A stretch of DNA of 64,000 nucleotides from Cranoglanis bouderius (GCA_023630585.1 CM042535.1:35267399-35331398), one strand, 5' to 3'; numbered from the stretch's first letter, positions 10,546 to 21,718 are shown. The notes: generated by a model from the letters alone, not told the origin. A program made the numbers and translations.

Positions 10546-11752
10546 TATTTTTGTGAGGGGAAAAAATAAATATTGCATTCCAGTGGAACAAAGATGAAAA
10601 ATTGGAGCGGACTGATTCCATAAGCATTTTTTTTTTCATACATCCTCAATTTTATTTTATATTATTTTTAGCATTTTAAATTTCACATTCGTTGATGTTT
10701 CCTTTGGCTCATGCGTATCTGAACTTTTTTTTCTGGTTTGATCTGGTTTGAGTTTCTCTCCCAAAGAGCCAAATATATCTCAGTGAACTGTTGGTTTTAG
10801 CATTAATGGACTTGTGAGGTGCTTTGTGTAGTTGCCATGCGACAGTCTTGTGATCTGTTTTGATGGTGTATTCTCGTCTGGAATGCATGTTAAGTACTGT
10901 GATTTACATAATTTTAAATTATTTAAACCACCAAAAGTTCAGTAGTCATCTTTAGACAGCAGCTAGTTGATTGTGTGAAATTCTTTGTGTAAAATTTATT
11001 CGGGAGGAAAGGCTGCAATCGATTTTACTGGCTGTTTCTTTCATTCGTTTTTTTTTCTTTCGTTCTTTCTTTCTTCATTTATTTATTTAGCTATGATTAC
11101 ATGAATTTGAGTGTGTGAAATATTTCTCACAGACACACTCCGAACTTTTTTTTTTTTTTTTTTAATTTGTACTCTTTTGTGAGGTATTATTGACGTGTGC
11201 ATTACTGTAAGCTTAAGACTCTTTACAAAAGGCTCTTAATTTTTTTTTTTTTTATCATGGGTTAAGGTTAAAATAAGGGACTAGTGATTATGTAGCTTCA
11301 ATACAAAATATCTTCATGCCTACAATCTTAAAATTGTGTATTTCTGTTATTATTGGAAAAGAATTAATGTCCTCTTTATCACACACCCTTGCGTCATGCA
11401 CAGGAGTAAAAATCTCACTGGATTAACGTTATTTAATCAGATACAGACAGTTATTACAGCCATTTGCATGTTATGTTTACTAATCCAGACATACTTTGCC
11501 TACATTGATGCACACGCCTATGCGCTTTTGGTGTAAAATTAGTTTAAAAGGCCACGTTGATTAACAAAGGAGTGTGCGCAGCTCACGTACCTCATCTGGG
11601 GTTTTACATCTTATAAATACCAGGTAAATAATTGTTGTCCATGGTAACCGAGCATACCCTGTATGCAGTAGATTGCCTTTAAAAACAACTAACACACTGT
11701 ATCGCAAAATGTAAGACTATGCATATTCAAATGAAAGACAATATAATACTTA
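10546..11752. other. unique AT-rich non-coding DNA
   Basis: I see T and A homopolymers (10626-10636, 11147-11163, 11240-11253) and a short TTTC/TTCG stretch at 11041-11075, but no gene or mobile element. Confidence 0.4.
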
Positions 11753-12177
11753 TTAAAGTCCCCATGAATTGCCTCGAAACTTGCATCGAAATTCGATGTG
11801 TTGACGTAATTTCCACTGAAACAGGAAGTCAGGGTGGGACATATAGAGTGGCTCCTCCCCCCTTTTAAATAGCCAGTAGCGTTTAGCTTACCTCACAGCC
11901 CGGGCTAAGCCGGACTTCACAGATTTTTATAATGTTGGGGGCGGGACACGTCAGATTCTAGAGATCATTTGATTGGACTGAAAATCTGATGAGAAGCTGA
12001 AGCGCATCAAAATTGCTGATCCATATTGGTTGTAGAGAAAGATTAATTTTCTTCTAAATGTGAATTTTGTCATTGTTTTGGAGCACACTAACTAGCTTGA
12101 TAAGCTAGACAACCTTACGACTAATATATTCATACTAAAAGCCACAAAACTTCCATTTTGATTTCGTGGGAACTTAA
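11753..12177. mobile_element. MITE-like element with TTAAAGTCCCCATG ends
   Basis: The left end TTAAAGTCCCCATGAATT is inverted at the right, where the reverse complement reads TTAAGTTCCCACGAAATC. A TTAA is present at each boundary. About 425 bp and non-coding. I associate this end sequence with a high-copy fish MITE; superfamily not assigned. The LINE 3-prime end begins within a few bases of the right boundary. Confidence 0.6.
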
Positions 12178-12178
12178 G

Positions 12179-13679
12179 TGTCAAGTCAAGTGGGTTTATG
12201 TTTATTTTTATAGTGTGCATACATTGAAACGAAATGCTGTTTCTTCAGGACCGTGGTGCAACACAGAACAGTACGCAAGACTACATCAAGTGCAAATACA
12301 CAACAGTGTGAGACGAGTGTAATACAATAAATACACAGAACAGTAAATACACAGGACAATAATTACACAGAACATGGACTGTAAACTGTAAACTATTGTG
12401 TAATGTATAGCTGCAATATTGGCAGCAGAAACGAGTTTCATAATATAAAGTGACTAATGCAGGTATGTAAAGTGCGTGTGCAGTGGTATGAGTCTTACTG
12501 GGTTAGGTGTTTGACTAGCCCTGGTGAGCGCTGGGAGGCAGCAGGCTGTTGATTAATCTGACTGCCTCAGGGAAGAAATTGTTGCGAAGTATGCTGGCAC
12601 GGATGCTCCTGTACCTTCTGCCAGATGGCAGGAGGGTGAATAGTCCATGAGAGGGATGAGAGGGGTCGTCCACAATACTGGTGGCTTTGCGGATGCAGCG
12701 GTTGTTGAAAGAAGTGTCGATGGTGGGTAGACAGGTTCCGATGATCTTTTTAGCCGTCCTCACAATCCACTGTAGGGTCTTGCAGTCGGAGGCTGTGCAG
12801 TTCCCGTACCACACGGTGAGACAGCTGGTCAGGATGCTCTCTAACGTCCCTCTGTAGAAGGCGGTGAGGATGGGAGGGGGAAGTTTAGCTCTTTCAGCCT
12901 CCACAGGAAGTGGAGGTCCTGCTGGGCTTTCTTGACTTGGCAGGTGGTGTTGAGAGTCCAGGAGAGGTCCTCAGTCATGTGCACACCAAGAAACTTGGAG
13001 CTTTTGACTCTCTCCACTGTTGTTCCATTGATGTGCAGTGGTGAGTGGCTCATTTGGGCTCTCTTGAAGTCGACAATAATGCCTTTAGTGCTATCAACAT
13101 TAAGATATAGATTGTTGTCTCTACACCATTCTGCGTGCTGGTTCACCTCCTCCCTGTTCGCTGACTCATCATTGTTGCTGATGAGGCCCACAGCTGTAGT
13201 GTCATCAGCAAACTCGATGATGTGAATTGAACTGAACTTTCAGCACAGTCACGAGTCAGCAGGGTAAACAGCAGTGGACTGAGCACACAGCCCTGGGGGG
13301 CACCGGTGTTCAGTGTAGTGGTGCTGGAGGTGGAGTTGCCGATCCTGACGGACTGGGGTCTCCGAGTCAGAAAGTCCAGGATCCAGTTGCAGAGGGAGGT
13401 GTTTAAATCCAGCAGGCTCAGCTTTGTTGTCCGTTGTTGTGGGATGATTGTGTTGAATGCTGAACTGAAGTCTATGAACAGCATCCTTATGTAATTGTCC
13501 TTTTTGTCTAGATGGATCAGAGACAGATGGGTGGTAGCAGATATGGTGTCCTCTGTTGAGCGGTTGGGACGGTGTGCATACTGAAATGGGTCCAGTGTGG
13601 TGGGAAGACTGCTGTTTATGTCTTTCATGACTACCCGCTCGAAGCACTTCATGATGATAGGTGTGAGCGCAACAGTCAT
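12179..13679 (-). mobile_element. 5-prime truncated non-LTR retrotransposon (L2/CR1/Rex-type LINE)
   Basis: The minus strand carries the second half of a LINE ORF2 (13679 to about 12518), then a 3-prime untranslated region. That region includes AACAGCATTTCGTTTC (minus sense) and ends in repeated CTTGACTTGA-like words next to a MITE boundary. 5-prime truncation, frameshifts and a simple 3-prime end fit an old target-primed insertion. The C-terminal LFTLLPSGRRYRSIR motif is typical of fish jockey-superfamily LINEs. Confidence 0.9.
12518..13679 (-). pseudogene. LINE ORF2 reverse transcriptase, frameshifted
   Basis: Reading the minus strand from 13679, motif A is FIDFSSAF (catalytic Asp near 13470) and motif B is GAPQGCVLSPLLF. 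The catalytic FADDT of motif C lies at 13212-13198 in a different frame, so a frameshift falls between motifs B and C. A second shift near 12900 separates the thumb-like segment from the C-terminal part with FYRGTLESILTSC, VWYGNCTASD and LFTLLPSGRRYRSIR. The endonuclease domain and start are absent. In life the protein would copy LINE RNA into DNA at nicked chromosomal sites; this copy is dead. I assign the jockey superfamily from motif style and cannot separate L2, CR1 and Rex1. Confidence 0.9.
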
Positions 13680-13680
13680 T

Positions 13681-13777
13681 CAGGCAGGATAGTCCCCCGC
13701 CTTGTGCCCCAAGTTCCCTGGAATAGGCTCAGTGACCCTGTGTAGGATAAACGGTACGGAAAATGGATGGATGGATG
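13681..13777 (+). mobile_element. SINE 3-prime tail fragment
   Basis: Contains GGAATAGGCTC, GGATAAACGGTACGGAAAAT and (ATGG)3, the tail of the SINE family at 4474-4703. It begins exactly where the LINE copy ends, so one insertion broke the other or both shared a breakpoint. Confidence 0.75.
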
Positions 13778-14127
13778 ACTGTTCCACTGCACTTTTCCAT
13801 GTCAGAGGTGGGGATTACAGCAGGTCTTTAGTAAGTGATTAAGTAGGTGAAGTTCAACAACACTGGTGATTTAAGACTAAGGACCAGCAGACATCTCGGG
13901 GACATTTGGAAAAGCCTTGGGGTCATCATTTTGGCACCAAAACAAAAACTATATACATTGTACTGAGAGCAGTCCCAAATTCCTTCAACTACTTTATTCC
14001 CTCCATCCATTATTTGCACTCCTACCTGTACACACACTAACAGAGTATCAAGAGGATCTTCACAGATCAGATTAAGACCTATTAAGATATTAAGATGCTA
14101 ATAACTGAGATGAGATATTGGATATTT

Positions 14128-14161
14128 AAAAAAAAAAAACAACAACAACAAAAAAAAACCC
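14128..14161. repeat. A-rich / (CAA)n tract
   Basis: An A run, then CAA units, then a second A run. Confidence 0.8.
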
Positions 14162-14999
14162 CACACATTTATGAGATCAGAACATGTGTGTGTGTGTGTC
14201 TGAGTTGCTGAAAATGAGCTGCCCACCTGGACTCAATGGCCAAGAAAAACATGTGCGATGTTCTGGAAAATTTGTGCCAGTATTCCCAAAAGACTTGCTT
14301 CCATTTACAAAGACGCTGCACATTAGCAGTAGCTGAACAAATAAGACACTTCAGCAACATGTTTTGTGAAGCCTGTTTTCATAAAACTTTATGATGCCTG
14401 CAAGAGCTTTGAGTTTGAGGAGCTAAGTAAGTCTCAGCTAATCGACCAGAAGCACGTGCGAGATATTGGTAGGAAAAACAGCAATTAAATGTGATATTTA
14501 AGAGGTAATGCACATCAAAGCTACATCCATTATTCACAAAATACAGTACATGCAATGATATCCATAACTGATAGTAATAAAAAATAATAGAATTTCATTT
14601 ACAGACTCATTTCAAAGCCTTCGTCTTCCCCTTAACAGTCTCTGCTCCCTGTGTTGAAAATACATATACCTCAAGTTGCCTTCTAAATTCAACTATAATG
14701 CAGACACTAATGTTGTCATGCACTATAACATTGACTCATTATAACATTATAACTCGCAAGATACTATTCTATAGTGCATTACAACATCTACAGAGTCTAC
14801 AGTGTCTACAATGTTCTTATAAACAGATATAACACGTTATATATAATCTGACATTATACTCATTCATTATAAAGTGTTGTACATCTACAGTGACTATAAG
14901 CATTATGTGCATTTATACAGATTTTTATAATGCCAGTGTAAAAGAATGTTAAAAGGTAAAACATTATAAATGCGGTGTTATCCGATATCTGTCCTGCAA

Positions 15000-15176
15000 A
15001 GCTAATTTCTGGGCCAGAAGACTATAAACAGAAGCCTGAAATGAATAAAACTAACCAGAGACATGTCATGGCAATAATGGAAATCACAATTTCACTTTAG
15101 TATCTGTTAAAATGCTATAATTTGTGCAGTTCTAGAACCATGGTTAAAAATTACAGACTGCACCTTTAAAGAGGGC
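15000..15176. mobile_element. possible MITE remnant, GACTGCACCTTTAA end
   Basis: It ends in ACAGACTGCACCTTTAAA. Reverse-complemented, this resembles the TTAAAG(N)2GCAGTTTGT ends of the element at 61808-62153. The left boundary is unclear. Confidence 0.3.
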
Positions 15177-15301
15177 ATCAGAATAAGAGAAAGAAAACGC
15201 CTGGATAGACATATACACAGATACACACACACTCAGTGGAGAAAGCCATAACTAACATTTCTGCCTGCATTTTAATGAGGAAAGCAGGGGGCACAAGACA
15301 A

Positions 15302-15304
<3 letters not shown>

Positions 15305-15335
<31 letters not shown>
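15305..15335. repeat. (CA)n microsatellite
   Basis: About 15 CA units. Confidence 0.9.
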
Positions 15336-15338
<3 letters not shown>

Positions 15339-15444
15339 TATACACATATATTGGAAATTGACAGTGAATTAATAGATGATGAAACCACCCACGCATAAAC
15401 AATACCCCAATGTGATATGACCTCTTAGACATACCGCAAACACT

Positions 15445-15445
<1 letters not shown>

Positions 15446-15478
<33 letters not shown>
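15446..15478. repeat. (CA)n microsatellite
   Basis: About 16 CA units. With the tract at 15305 it creates the spurious minus-strand frames here. Confidence 0.9.
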
Positions 15479-15479
<1 letters not shown>

Positions 15480-15954
15480 CGCCTGGGGTTGAATACATAA
15501 GGATTCATCACATAGACTGTAAAGAAGTTTGCTTTTAAAATAAACTTTTATTCCACACTTCAGTATTATAGCATTTTCTCTATACATTTTCTCTTTTCTT
15601 TCTCTTCCCCTTTCAGGAAACGGAGAAGGACCGAAACACTAGTAGTCCAACACTGTTTTTAACACACCCGTGTTGATTTACCCTCTGCATTTTCCCTTGT
15701 TGCCATTTTAAGGACTGTTCCAGTTCTTTATCAGCTCGAGTGAAGTTTGTTAGACGAGACCGTGGAGGCTTGTAAGATCCAGTCAACGGAACTGTAACAC
15801 ATCAGGAGCAGGGCAGAGCTGCCCACAAGCCGCTGCAATCTGATGCAGAAGCCTGTATATGAACATAAGGAGCATTAAAATACATCTAACATTTTAATAT
15901 TGCTGTATTAAAATTTTCCATACTCCTTATGTATTCAGGCAGCTCCAGAATGAG

Positions 15955-16590
15955 TGACAAAAGAAGGGTGGTAAGCCATATTAATTCGCGTTTGGAGTTT
16001 GCCAAAAGGCATGTTGGAGACTCGGCAAACATGTGGGAAAAGGTTCTATGGTCTTGTGAGATCGAAATGGAACAATTTGGCCTTGGCACAAAGCTCTACG
16101 TTTGGCAGAGACTCTGAGAACACCATCCAGCATGGTGAAGCATGGTGGTGGGAGCACCACGTTAAGAATAACCCTCGGCCTTCTTGATTGCTTCTCTGAC
16201 TAATACCCTCCTTACCTGGTCACTAACCTTTGATGGATGGCCTCCTCTAGGCCTCCGTTGTCGTGCCATATTGTTTCTGGTTTTAATAACAGATTTCAAG
16301 TTTGGGATTTTTTATTTTATTTTATTTTTTTTGTTTTAAACAACCAACCGTTTCATACTTTTTCAGATCTCGTCCAGGATTTGTTTTTGACAGCTCCTTG
16401 GTCTTCATGATGATTTTTCTTTAGGTATGTTCTCTAACAAACTCTGGGGTGTCCCAGGAACAGGTGTATTTATATTGAGATCATATGACACTTTAATTGC
16501 ACATAGGTTGACTCTAATCATATGACTCCATTCTGATGGCAACTAATTTAAGGGTTTCACAGCAACGGGGGTAAATACTTATGGAATCCT
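15955..16590. mobile_element. internally inverted Tc1-like element
   Basis: From 15957 the plus strand translates to EFAKRHVGDSANMWEKVLWS, then a decayed EQFGLGTKLYVWQ and a KHGGGS-like QHGEAWW. This is the central region of a Tc1 transposase with the first catalytic Asp lost. From about 16180 the sequence is antisense: the reverse complement of 16180-16260 is the N-terminal RPPK linker region. The right end GTAAATACTTATGG reverse-complements to a Tc1 terminus like that at 57780. Sense and antisense halves mean an internal inversion. Not autonomous. Confidence 0.7.
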
Positions 16591-16800
16591 CGCTCACCCT
16601 GTGTCCGTAACTCAACTCTGAGTATGTGTGTAAACTTTAATCAGTCTGTATATTCAGGCTCCATAATATACACTGCTCGATAACTGCAGGCTGCAGAAAA
16701 AAGTTCAAGTGTGTTAAAGTGTCTGCGTGTGAATGAAGGGGAGGAGGTTGTTGTTCTGCGTAGATGCTCAGCTTAGGACCAAAAAATTTATAATTATGTA

Positions 16801-16806
16801 CACACA

Positions 16807-16842
<36 letters not shown>
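16801..16842. repeat. (CA)n microsatellite
   Basis: About 20 CA units with one CAAA interruption. Confidence 0.9.
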
Positions 16843-16846
<4 letters not shown>

Positions 16847-16999
16847 TACAGACTTTTCTTGTTTAGTGGCTGTCGAGTCTCAGCTTTCCTGTTGTGTGTT
16901 AATAGTTTATGACACCCTGGCTCGGCTGAGCGTATGATTCAGTGGTGTGTTAAGAAATGCAGATGGGTTGCTCTAAATACCTCGGCTGAAATCGATGCA

Positions 17000-17275
17000 G
17001 ATTATATTCATCACGTCGCGTCTGACCATATCAATTTAAATCCAGCTGAGGAGGAGAGAGTGAAAGAAAGAGAAGGATGCTTCTGAGAATTCATCTCGCT
17101 GTTTATTACCGCCATGGCTCAAAATAAATCGCACGTCTTCAAGCAAGCAGCAATGATTTGTTCCCAGTGGAAACTTTGATGAGTTGTTAAGGTGGATTTG
17201 AGCCAGTAATTGCCTGTATGGCACAGAGAAAGTGCATTTCACTTATGAACCACGAGGCTCGAGGAAGTTCATACA
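17000..17275. other. candidate conserved non-coding element
   Basis: Non-repetitive sequence of balanced composition with GTTTATTACCGCCATGG, CAAAATAAATCGCACG and TCAAGCAAGCAGCAATGATT. It is flanked by repeats and has no open frame of interest. Conservation is a guess from texture only. Confidence 0.2.
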
Positions 17276-17471
17276 GTTCTTTTGATGGAACCTATATATA
17301 ATGAAGAATCGAAAAAGTGCTAAGTAAATCATCAGTTTGTGCATTCAAAATTACATGTTTTAGGGAATTTATTGAGGATATATAGAATGGAATAAAAAAA
17401 ATAAAAAAAAACATTGAGTGAGCAGCAGTTCTGTTGGCAGAAACACCTTTAAGCTGGAGCTTAGCTCGAAT

Positions 17472-17840
17472 AACCACTCTTTACAACCGTGGTGATCAGA
17501 AAAGCATCTCTGAATGTACAAGATCAGGAATTGATGGCTACAGTTTACACAGGCTCGCTGTAACTGGGCAAGATTAGAAAAAGACTAGGTGATGTCTTTC
17601 TAATCTTTTCTAAACCTGCTCCCACTCAGATTCCTGTTCTTAGCTGACAGGAGTACCCAAGTGGTCTTCTTCGGTTGTAGCCCATCCGCCTCAAGGTTTG
17701 ATGTGTTATGCATTCTGAGACGCTTTTCTGCTCACCACAGTTGTAAAGAGTGGTCATTTGAGTTACCGTAGCCTTCCCGTCAGCTTAAACCAGTCTTACC
17801 ATTCTCCTCTGACCTCTTTTGCAGAACCGCTAAAAGACTA
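17472..17840. repeat. fold-back repeat, family B
   Basis: The left arm (17476-17515) reads ACTCTTTACAACCGTGGTGA. The right arm (17725-17770) reads CTCACCACAGTTGTAAAGAG, roughly its reverse complement. Between them is GTTGTAGCCCATCCGCCTCA. The same organisation occurs at 37530-37780, and a single arm at 39042-39222. Probably a non-autonomous DNA transposon; the superfamily is unassigned. Confidence 0.65.
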
Positions 17841-18539
17841 AGTGGAATCACCTCTATAATGTTAAGCCATCTGTCCTTTTTTCTTGTTCACCCAGAATTG
17901 GGATCCGTCCCCTGATCTGCAGAAAGGGTGGGTTCTCGGAGAAATAAAGGGTAGACACAGACTTTAAGAAAAATCACATGTTGCAGTCTTAAGAAAACAA
18001 AAATGCCTTCATGATGTGAGATAACATTAAAGAACAGACTTCTTCAAAAGCTGAATTAAAGTCCAACGTGGATGCTAGGTACTTCTGGGTATCATCTTAG
18101 CATATACATTTTTGTTTTATTATCATGGATACATTTATTTGCAAAACGAATAAACACTGCAACACTGCGGCAAACTGCAATACAGTGTCTCTTGAAGTAA
18201 AACATGCACAAAAAGATTGGGATCTATTTTACTGCCTGAGCGAACATAACTGAGCAGCTCGTTCATTTCAATTTCTTATCTGATGGAGAGGATTTTTGTG
18301 CGCCAGTGTGATTTTCATAATCCGGGTAGACGGGAAATGTGACCATGTCTCCTGTTTGGCCTTTAGCTGTGGATACATTTAAAGGCAGAAAAAAAAGGGT
18401 TTCGGATTGCTTCAAGAAGTTTTAGGAAGTGTTATCATTCTGCACAGATGCAGATAACTAACTGTTCCTTTATCTGATTGTTTAAGAAGATCAGTGTCAT
18501 TGTTTTGGACGGCCTGTTACAGGAAACAAATCAACAACT

Positions 18540-18850
18540 TCTGACCGGGGGGTGGGGGGGTTCAATTCCCATCTCTACCCGGTCTGCACAGAGCCTGCAT
18601 GTTCTCCCTGTGCCTCGGGGGTTTCCTCCGGGTACTCCAGTTTCATCCTCCAGTCCAAAGACATGCGTCGTAGGCTGATTGGCATCTCTAAATTGTCTGT
18701 GGTGTGTGAATGTGTGTGCGACTGTGCCCTGCAATTAGTCAGCACACCCATCCAGGATGTCCCCCACCCTGCACCCCAAGTCCCCCGGGATAGGCTCCAG
18801 GCTCCCCACGTCCCTGTGTAGGATTAACATACAGAAAATGGATGGGTGGA
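18540..18850 (+). mobile_element. tRNA-derived SINE with ATGG tail
   Basis: Nearly full length: a degraded box B-like GGGTTCAATTCCC, then GCATGTTCTCCCTGTG, GGCTGATTGGCATCTC, GGGATAGGCTCCAGGCTCCC and AGAAAATGGATGGGTGG. It has the same order as the copy at 21272-21535. The G-rich 18547-18561 stretch replaces the normal head. Confidence 0.8.
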
Positions 18851-18853
18851 CCT

Positions 18854-18896
18854 TTTGACCAATCAGAATCAAGAAATCATATAATACTTTGGTTAC
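18854..18896 (+). repeat. dispersed repeat family A, short fragment
   Basis: TTTGACCAATCAGAATCAAG matches the family A core. It lies directly downstream of the SINE. Confidence 0.45.
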
Positions 18897-19300
18897 TACT
18901 ACCATGACATATTGTAAAAAAAATTTTTTTTAAATAAAAAATCTGCAATCACACAATCCAACGAATCTAGAAAAGGCCACCGTCTTTGGCTAGAAGTCGA
19001 AGATGGCATAATTAGGCCTTATTTCTTTTATGTCGTTCAGAGAGTACATTATCTTCACCCTCTCAGGTTGGTGATAGTGGAGACTAGTGGAGGCTAAATT
19101 AGACGAAAACTGGGTTAAAAAAAATTCTTCACAGTGTTGTGTCATGAATACACGAAAGCCTAATCATATAAATTAGTCCAGACCGAGTTGTAATATGGTC
19201 GCCGTGACTGACCTTATTATAATCCAAAATCTATTTCTCCCTTTCTTCTTCCTCAGGCTTTCAGTAGACAGCTTGTCTGCACATTGTTCAAATGGCAGCA

Positions 19301-19324
19301 TCTCTCTCTCTTTCTCTCTCTCTC
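19301..19324. repeat. (TC)n microsatellite
   Basis: TC units with one TTTC interruption. Confidence 0.8.
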
Positions 19325-19423
19325 GCTATCTCTGTCTTTCGAGATCCGCTTTCATGTAGCGTCACTTTACATTTCCCCTTGCTGGAGTGAGAGGAAACAA
19401 GAGGACAAGAGCGAGAGACACTG

Positions 19424-19426
<3 letters not shown>

Positions 19427-19462
<36 letters not shown>
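19427..19462. repeat. (GA)n microsatellite
   Basis: About 18 GA units. Complementary to the TC tract 100 bp upstream. Confidence 0.9.
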
Positions 19463-19464
<2 letters not shown>

Positions 19465-19551
19465 ACGATTGACAAGGAGGTTTGTCATTTTCAGTTCTGA
19501 GAAGCTGATGCATCAAATGGGAGTGGAGAGAAGGGCTAGTCTGTGGACATC

Positions 19552-19554
<3 letters not shown>

Positions 19555-19614
<60 letters not shown>
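19555..19614. repeat. (GT)n microsatellite
   Basis: About 30 pure GT units. Confidence 0.95.
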
Positions 19615-19616
<2 letters not shown>

Positions 19617-19735
19617 GTTTGTGTCGAATGTTGTTGCCTTACACTCAGAGACACACACTGGGCTGATATTACAGCAGACGGACAGGGTGCATTGATCTGA
19701 GCTGAAACTCTACACAGGAACTACAGCATTATTAA

Positions 19736-19809
19736 TTATACACTCACACAACACACACAACACAACACGATACCCACACCCACACACACACCCACACACA
19801 CACACACAC
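19736..19809. repeat. imperfect (CA)n tract
   Basis: CACACAA and CCCACA variants lead into about 9 CA units. Confidence 0.8.
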
Positions 19810-19936
19810 GTTCGTGTTTGTGCATTTTCTTTTCCACTGACCTTTTGGTATGTTGCTGAGAGTCAGGTAATCAGTGATCACGAACACACACGCTCACTCA
19901 ATCTTCTCACGGTGGAAACCGTACCGATGTTACAAA

Positions 19937-20130
19937 GCGCTGACACTGGAGACTCCTTCCATAAATGTTAAATAAACATCTCCTTACAGAAAACTTCACC
20001 ACATCAACAAGTCATGTTTTTCCCTTGTTAAATAACAGCTCATTTTTATATCAGATTACGAATAGTTTTTAGATTATGCGTTTCTATAGAAACAATAGAA
20101 TGAGCAGAGTGCTTTAAATAAAATCCACGT
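19937..20130 (+). repeat. dispersed repeat family A, 5-prime part
   Basis: It starts GCGCTGACACTGGAGACTCC, as at 44915. CATCTCCTTACAGAAAACTT and GTTTCTATAGAAACAATAG follow, and it ends before the ACCAATCAGAAT core. Confidence 0.6.
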
Positions 20131-20455
20131 TAAATAAAGGAACTTCTGAGGGATAAATGAAGAACAAAGTAGAAGTTCTAGAGAACTTATCGTTTATTGG
20201 GAAATGAACGGTTTGCTCGTGTTTACAAATCCAGTATTACATGCTAGTTAAGAGAACCTTAATGTAAAGGATTAGCAGATTATCTTTTACACTGAATGAC
20301 ATTTCAGTGGGTTGAATTTCCCTTAACCACATTAAAAATGTATTCATGACATTATTCTTGAATTCTAAGAAGAAAATTGTAAGCATCCAAATGACCGGTT
20401 TAAACTTTCTGTATAAATATTCACAGAAAAAAAAAAATGAATCAGTTGTCCTACT

Positions 20456-20487
20456 TGGATAGATAGCTAGATAGATAGATAGATAGA
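20456..20487. repeat. (GATA)n microsatellite
   Basis: GATA units with one GCTA variant. Confidence 0.85.
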
Positions 20488-20494
20488 AGGTTAA

Positions 20495-21005
20495 GTTATA
20501 TATAATTCATACAAAAGTTGGTCCCACTAAATGTGAAAACATATGTAACACCCTCATGTGTACTGTACAGTATGTTGTTAAGCAGCATGTCCTGCTGAGC
20601 AAAATTACCAGTTGCTGTATGTGTGCCTACAGATAGGTGACAAATTAAAGGGGGGGGGAAACCAACAACAACATAAAGTGTCAGAAGTGAACTGCCAGAA
20701 CAGCTTCAATGTGCCTTGGCATAGATTCTACAAGTCTCTGGAACTGTACTGGAGTGCTGAACAATCTGATGATCTTCCAACAGACATTCCCTCTAGCTGT
20801 TTTTTTGTCTCTAGCGCTGTCTAACACATCGCTCTAAAAATCTCCCATGGGTGTTCAATTGGAAGCGACGACGATTGGAATCGCCTATCAGGACTGAAAT
20901 GCTTCATAAAGATTATCAGTCAGAAGAACTTTGTATTGATTTGCAGTGACGCTTCCCTCGCAGCATAATAGAGCCACTGCCTTTAATTTCTCACCCGTCT
21001 GTATA
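20495..21005. repeat. high-copy fish interspersed DNA repeat, diverged
   Basis: Phrases such as GCCAGAACAGCTTCAATG, CTACAAGTCTCTGGAACTGT and CTTTGTATTGATTTGCAGTG belong to a repeat I recall as frequent in cyprinid and catfish genomes. Class not established. The 20612-20824 frame lies inside it and is not a gene. Confidence 0.5.
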
Positions 21006-21065
21006 TTACGACTTGCCGTCGCATTTTTCCCATTATGGTAAATAATACAAGTCACGTATTCCCCG

Positions 21066-21718
21066 TGTCAGCACATGGCACGGTTCCCAGCTATTATCCT
21101 CATTCACCGTGTGCCTTTGTTTGTTTTGCCATGTGCTTTTGTTGATGTTTCTGTCCTGTCTTATGATCGGTTTGTTTCCCTAACGTGTGCACCTGTTCTG
21201 TGTTCAATCCCTAATTTATTTACTTATTTATACCCTGTTGTCTCCGTTCCTCTTTCAGAGTCTTGTTCATGGGGGCATGGTGGCTTAGTGGTTCGCATGT
21301 TTGCCTCGCACCTCCAGGGTTGGTGGTTCGAAGCCCTCTATGCAAGATGTTTGAATGTTCTTCCTGTGCTTTGGGGGTTTCCTCCCCCAGTCCAAAGTCA
21401 TACATTGTATGCTGATTGGCATTTACAAATTGTCTGTAGTGTGTGAATGATTTTGCCCTGAGTTCCCTGGGATAGGCTCCAGGCTCCCCCGCAATCCTGT
21501 GTAGGATAAATGGCATGGAAAATGGATGGATGGATTTCTGAGCCTTGTTTCCTGCTCCTTTCTTTTCTGATGCCTGTTCCTGGATTGGATATTCCTTGTT
21601 TAAATTCCCTGTATGCCTGTTCCTTGACTCATGCTTACTTTGTAGTGTTTCATGGTTTCACCCTAATAAATGCTAATAAATAAGTTTACGCACTTGCATT
21701 CTGCCTTGACTTAACTGC
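21066..21718 (+). mobile_element. probable solo LTR interrupted by a SINE
   Basis: The 5-prime part (21066-21270) starts TGTCAGCACATGG and runs through CACCTGTTCTGTGTTCAATC. The 3-prime part (21536-21718) carries GCCTGTTCCTTGACTCATG and AATAAATGCTAATAAA (polyadenylation-like), then TGCCTTGACTTAACTGCATG. The SINE at 21272-21535 lies exactly between. No retroviral-type genes were seen. Confidence 0.5.
21272..21535 (+). mobile_element. full-length tRNA-derived SINE
   Basis: The best-preserved SINE head in the window. An A-box-like TGGCTTAGTGG is at 21281-21291 and a B box GGTTCGAAGCC is at 21325-21335, matching the RNA polymerase III consensus with tRNA-like spacing. The body has GGGGGTTTCCTCC, AGTCCAAAGTCATAC and GGGATAGGCTCCAGGCTCCC. 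The tail is AAAATGGATGGATGGAT. The ATGG tail fits mobilisation by a LINE with a matching 3-prime end. Confidence 0.85.

Noticed and set aside
21281..21335. tRNA gene from A and B boxes
   Set aside because: The boxes belong to a SINE head. No complete cloverleaf or anticodon arm is evident, and the SINE body and ATGG tail follow.
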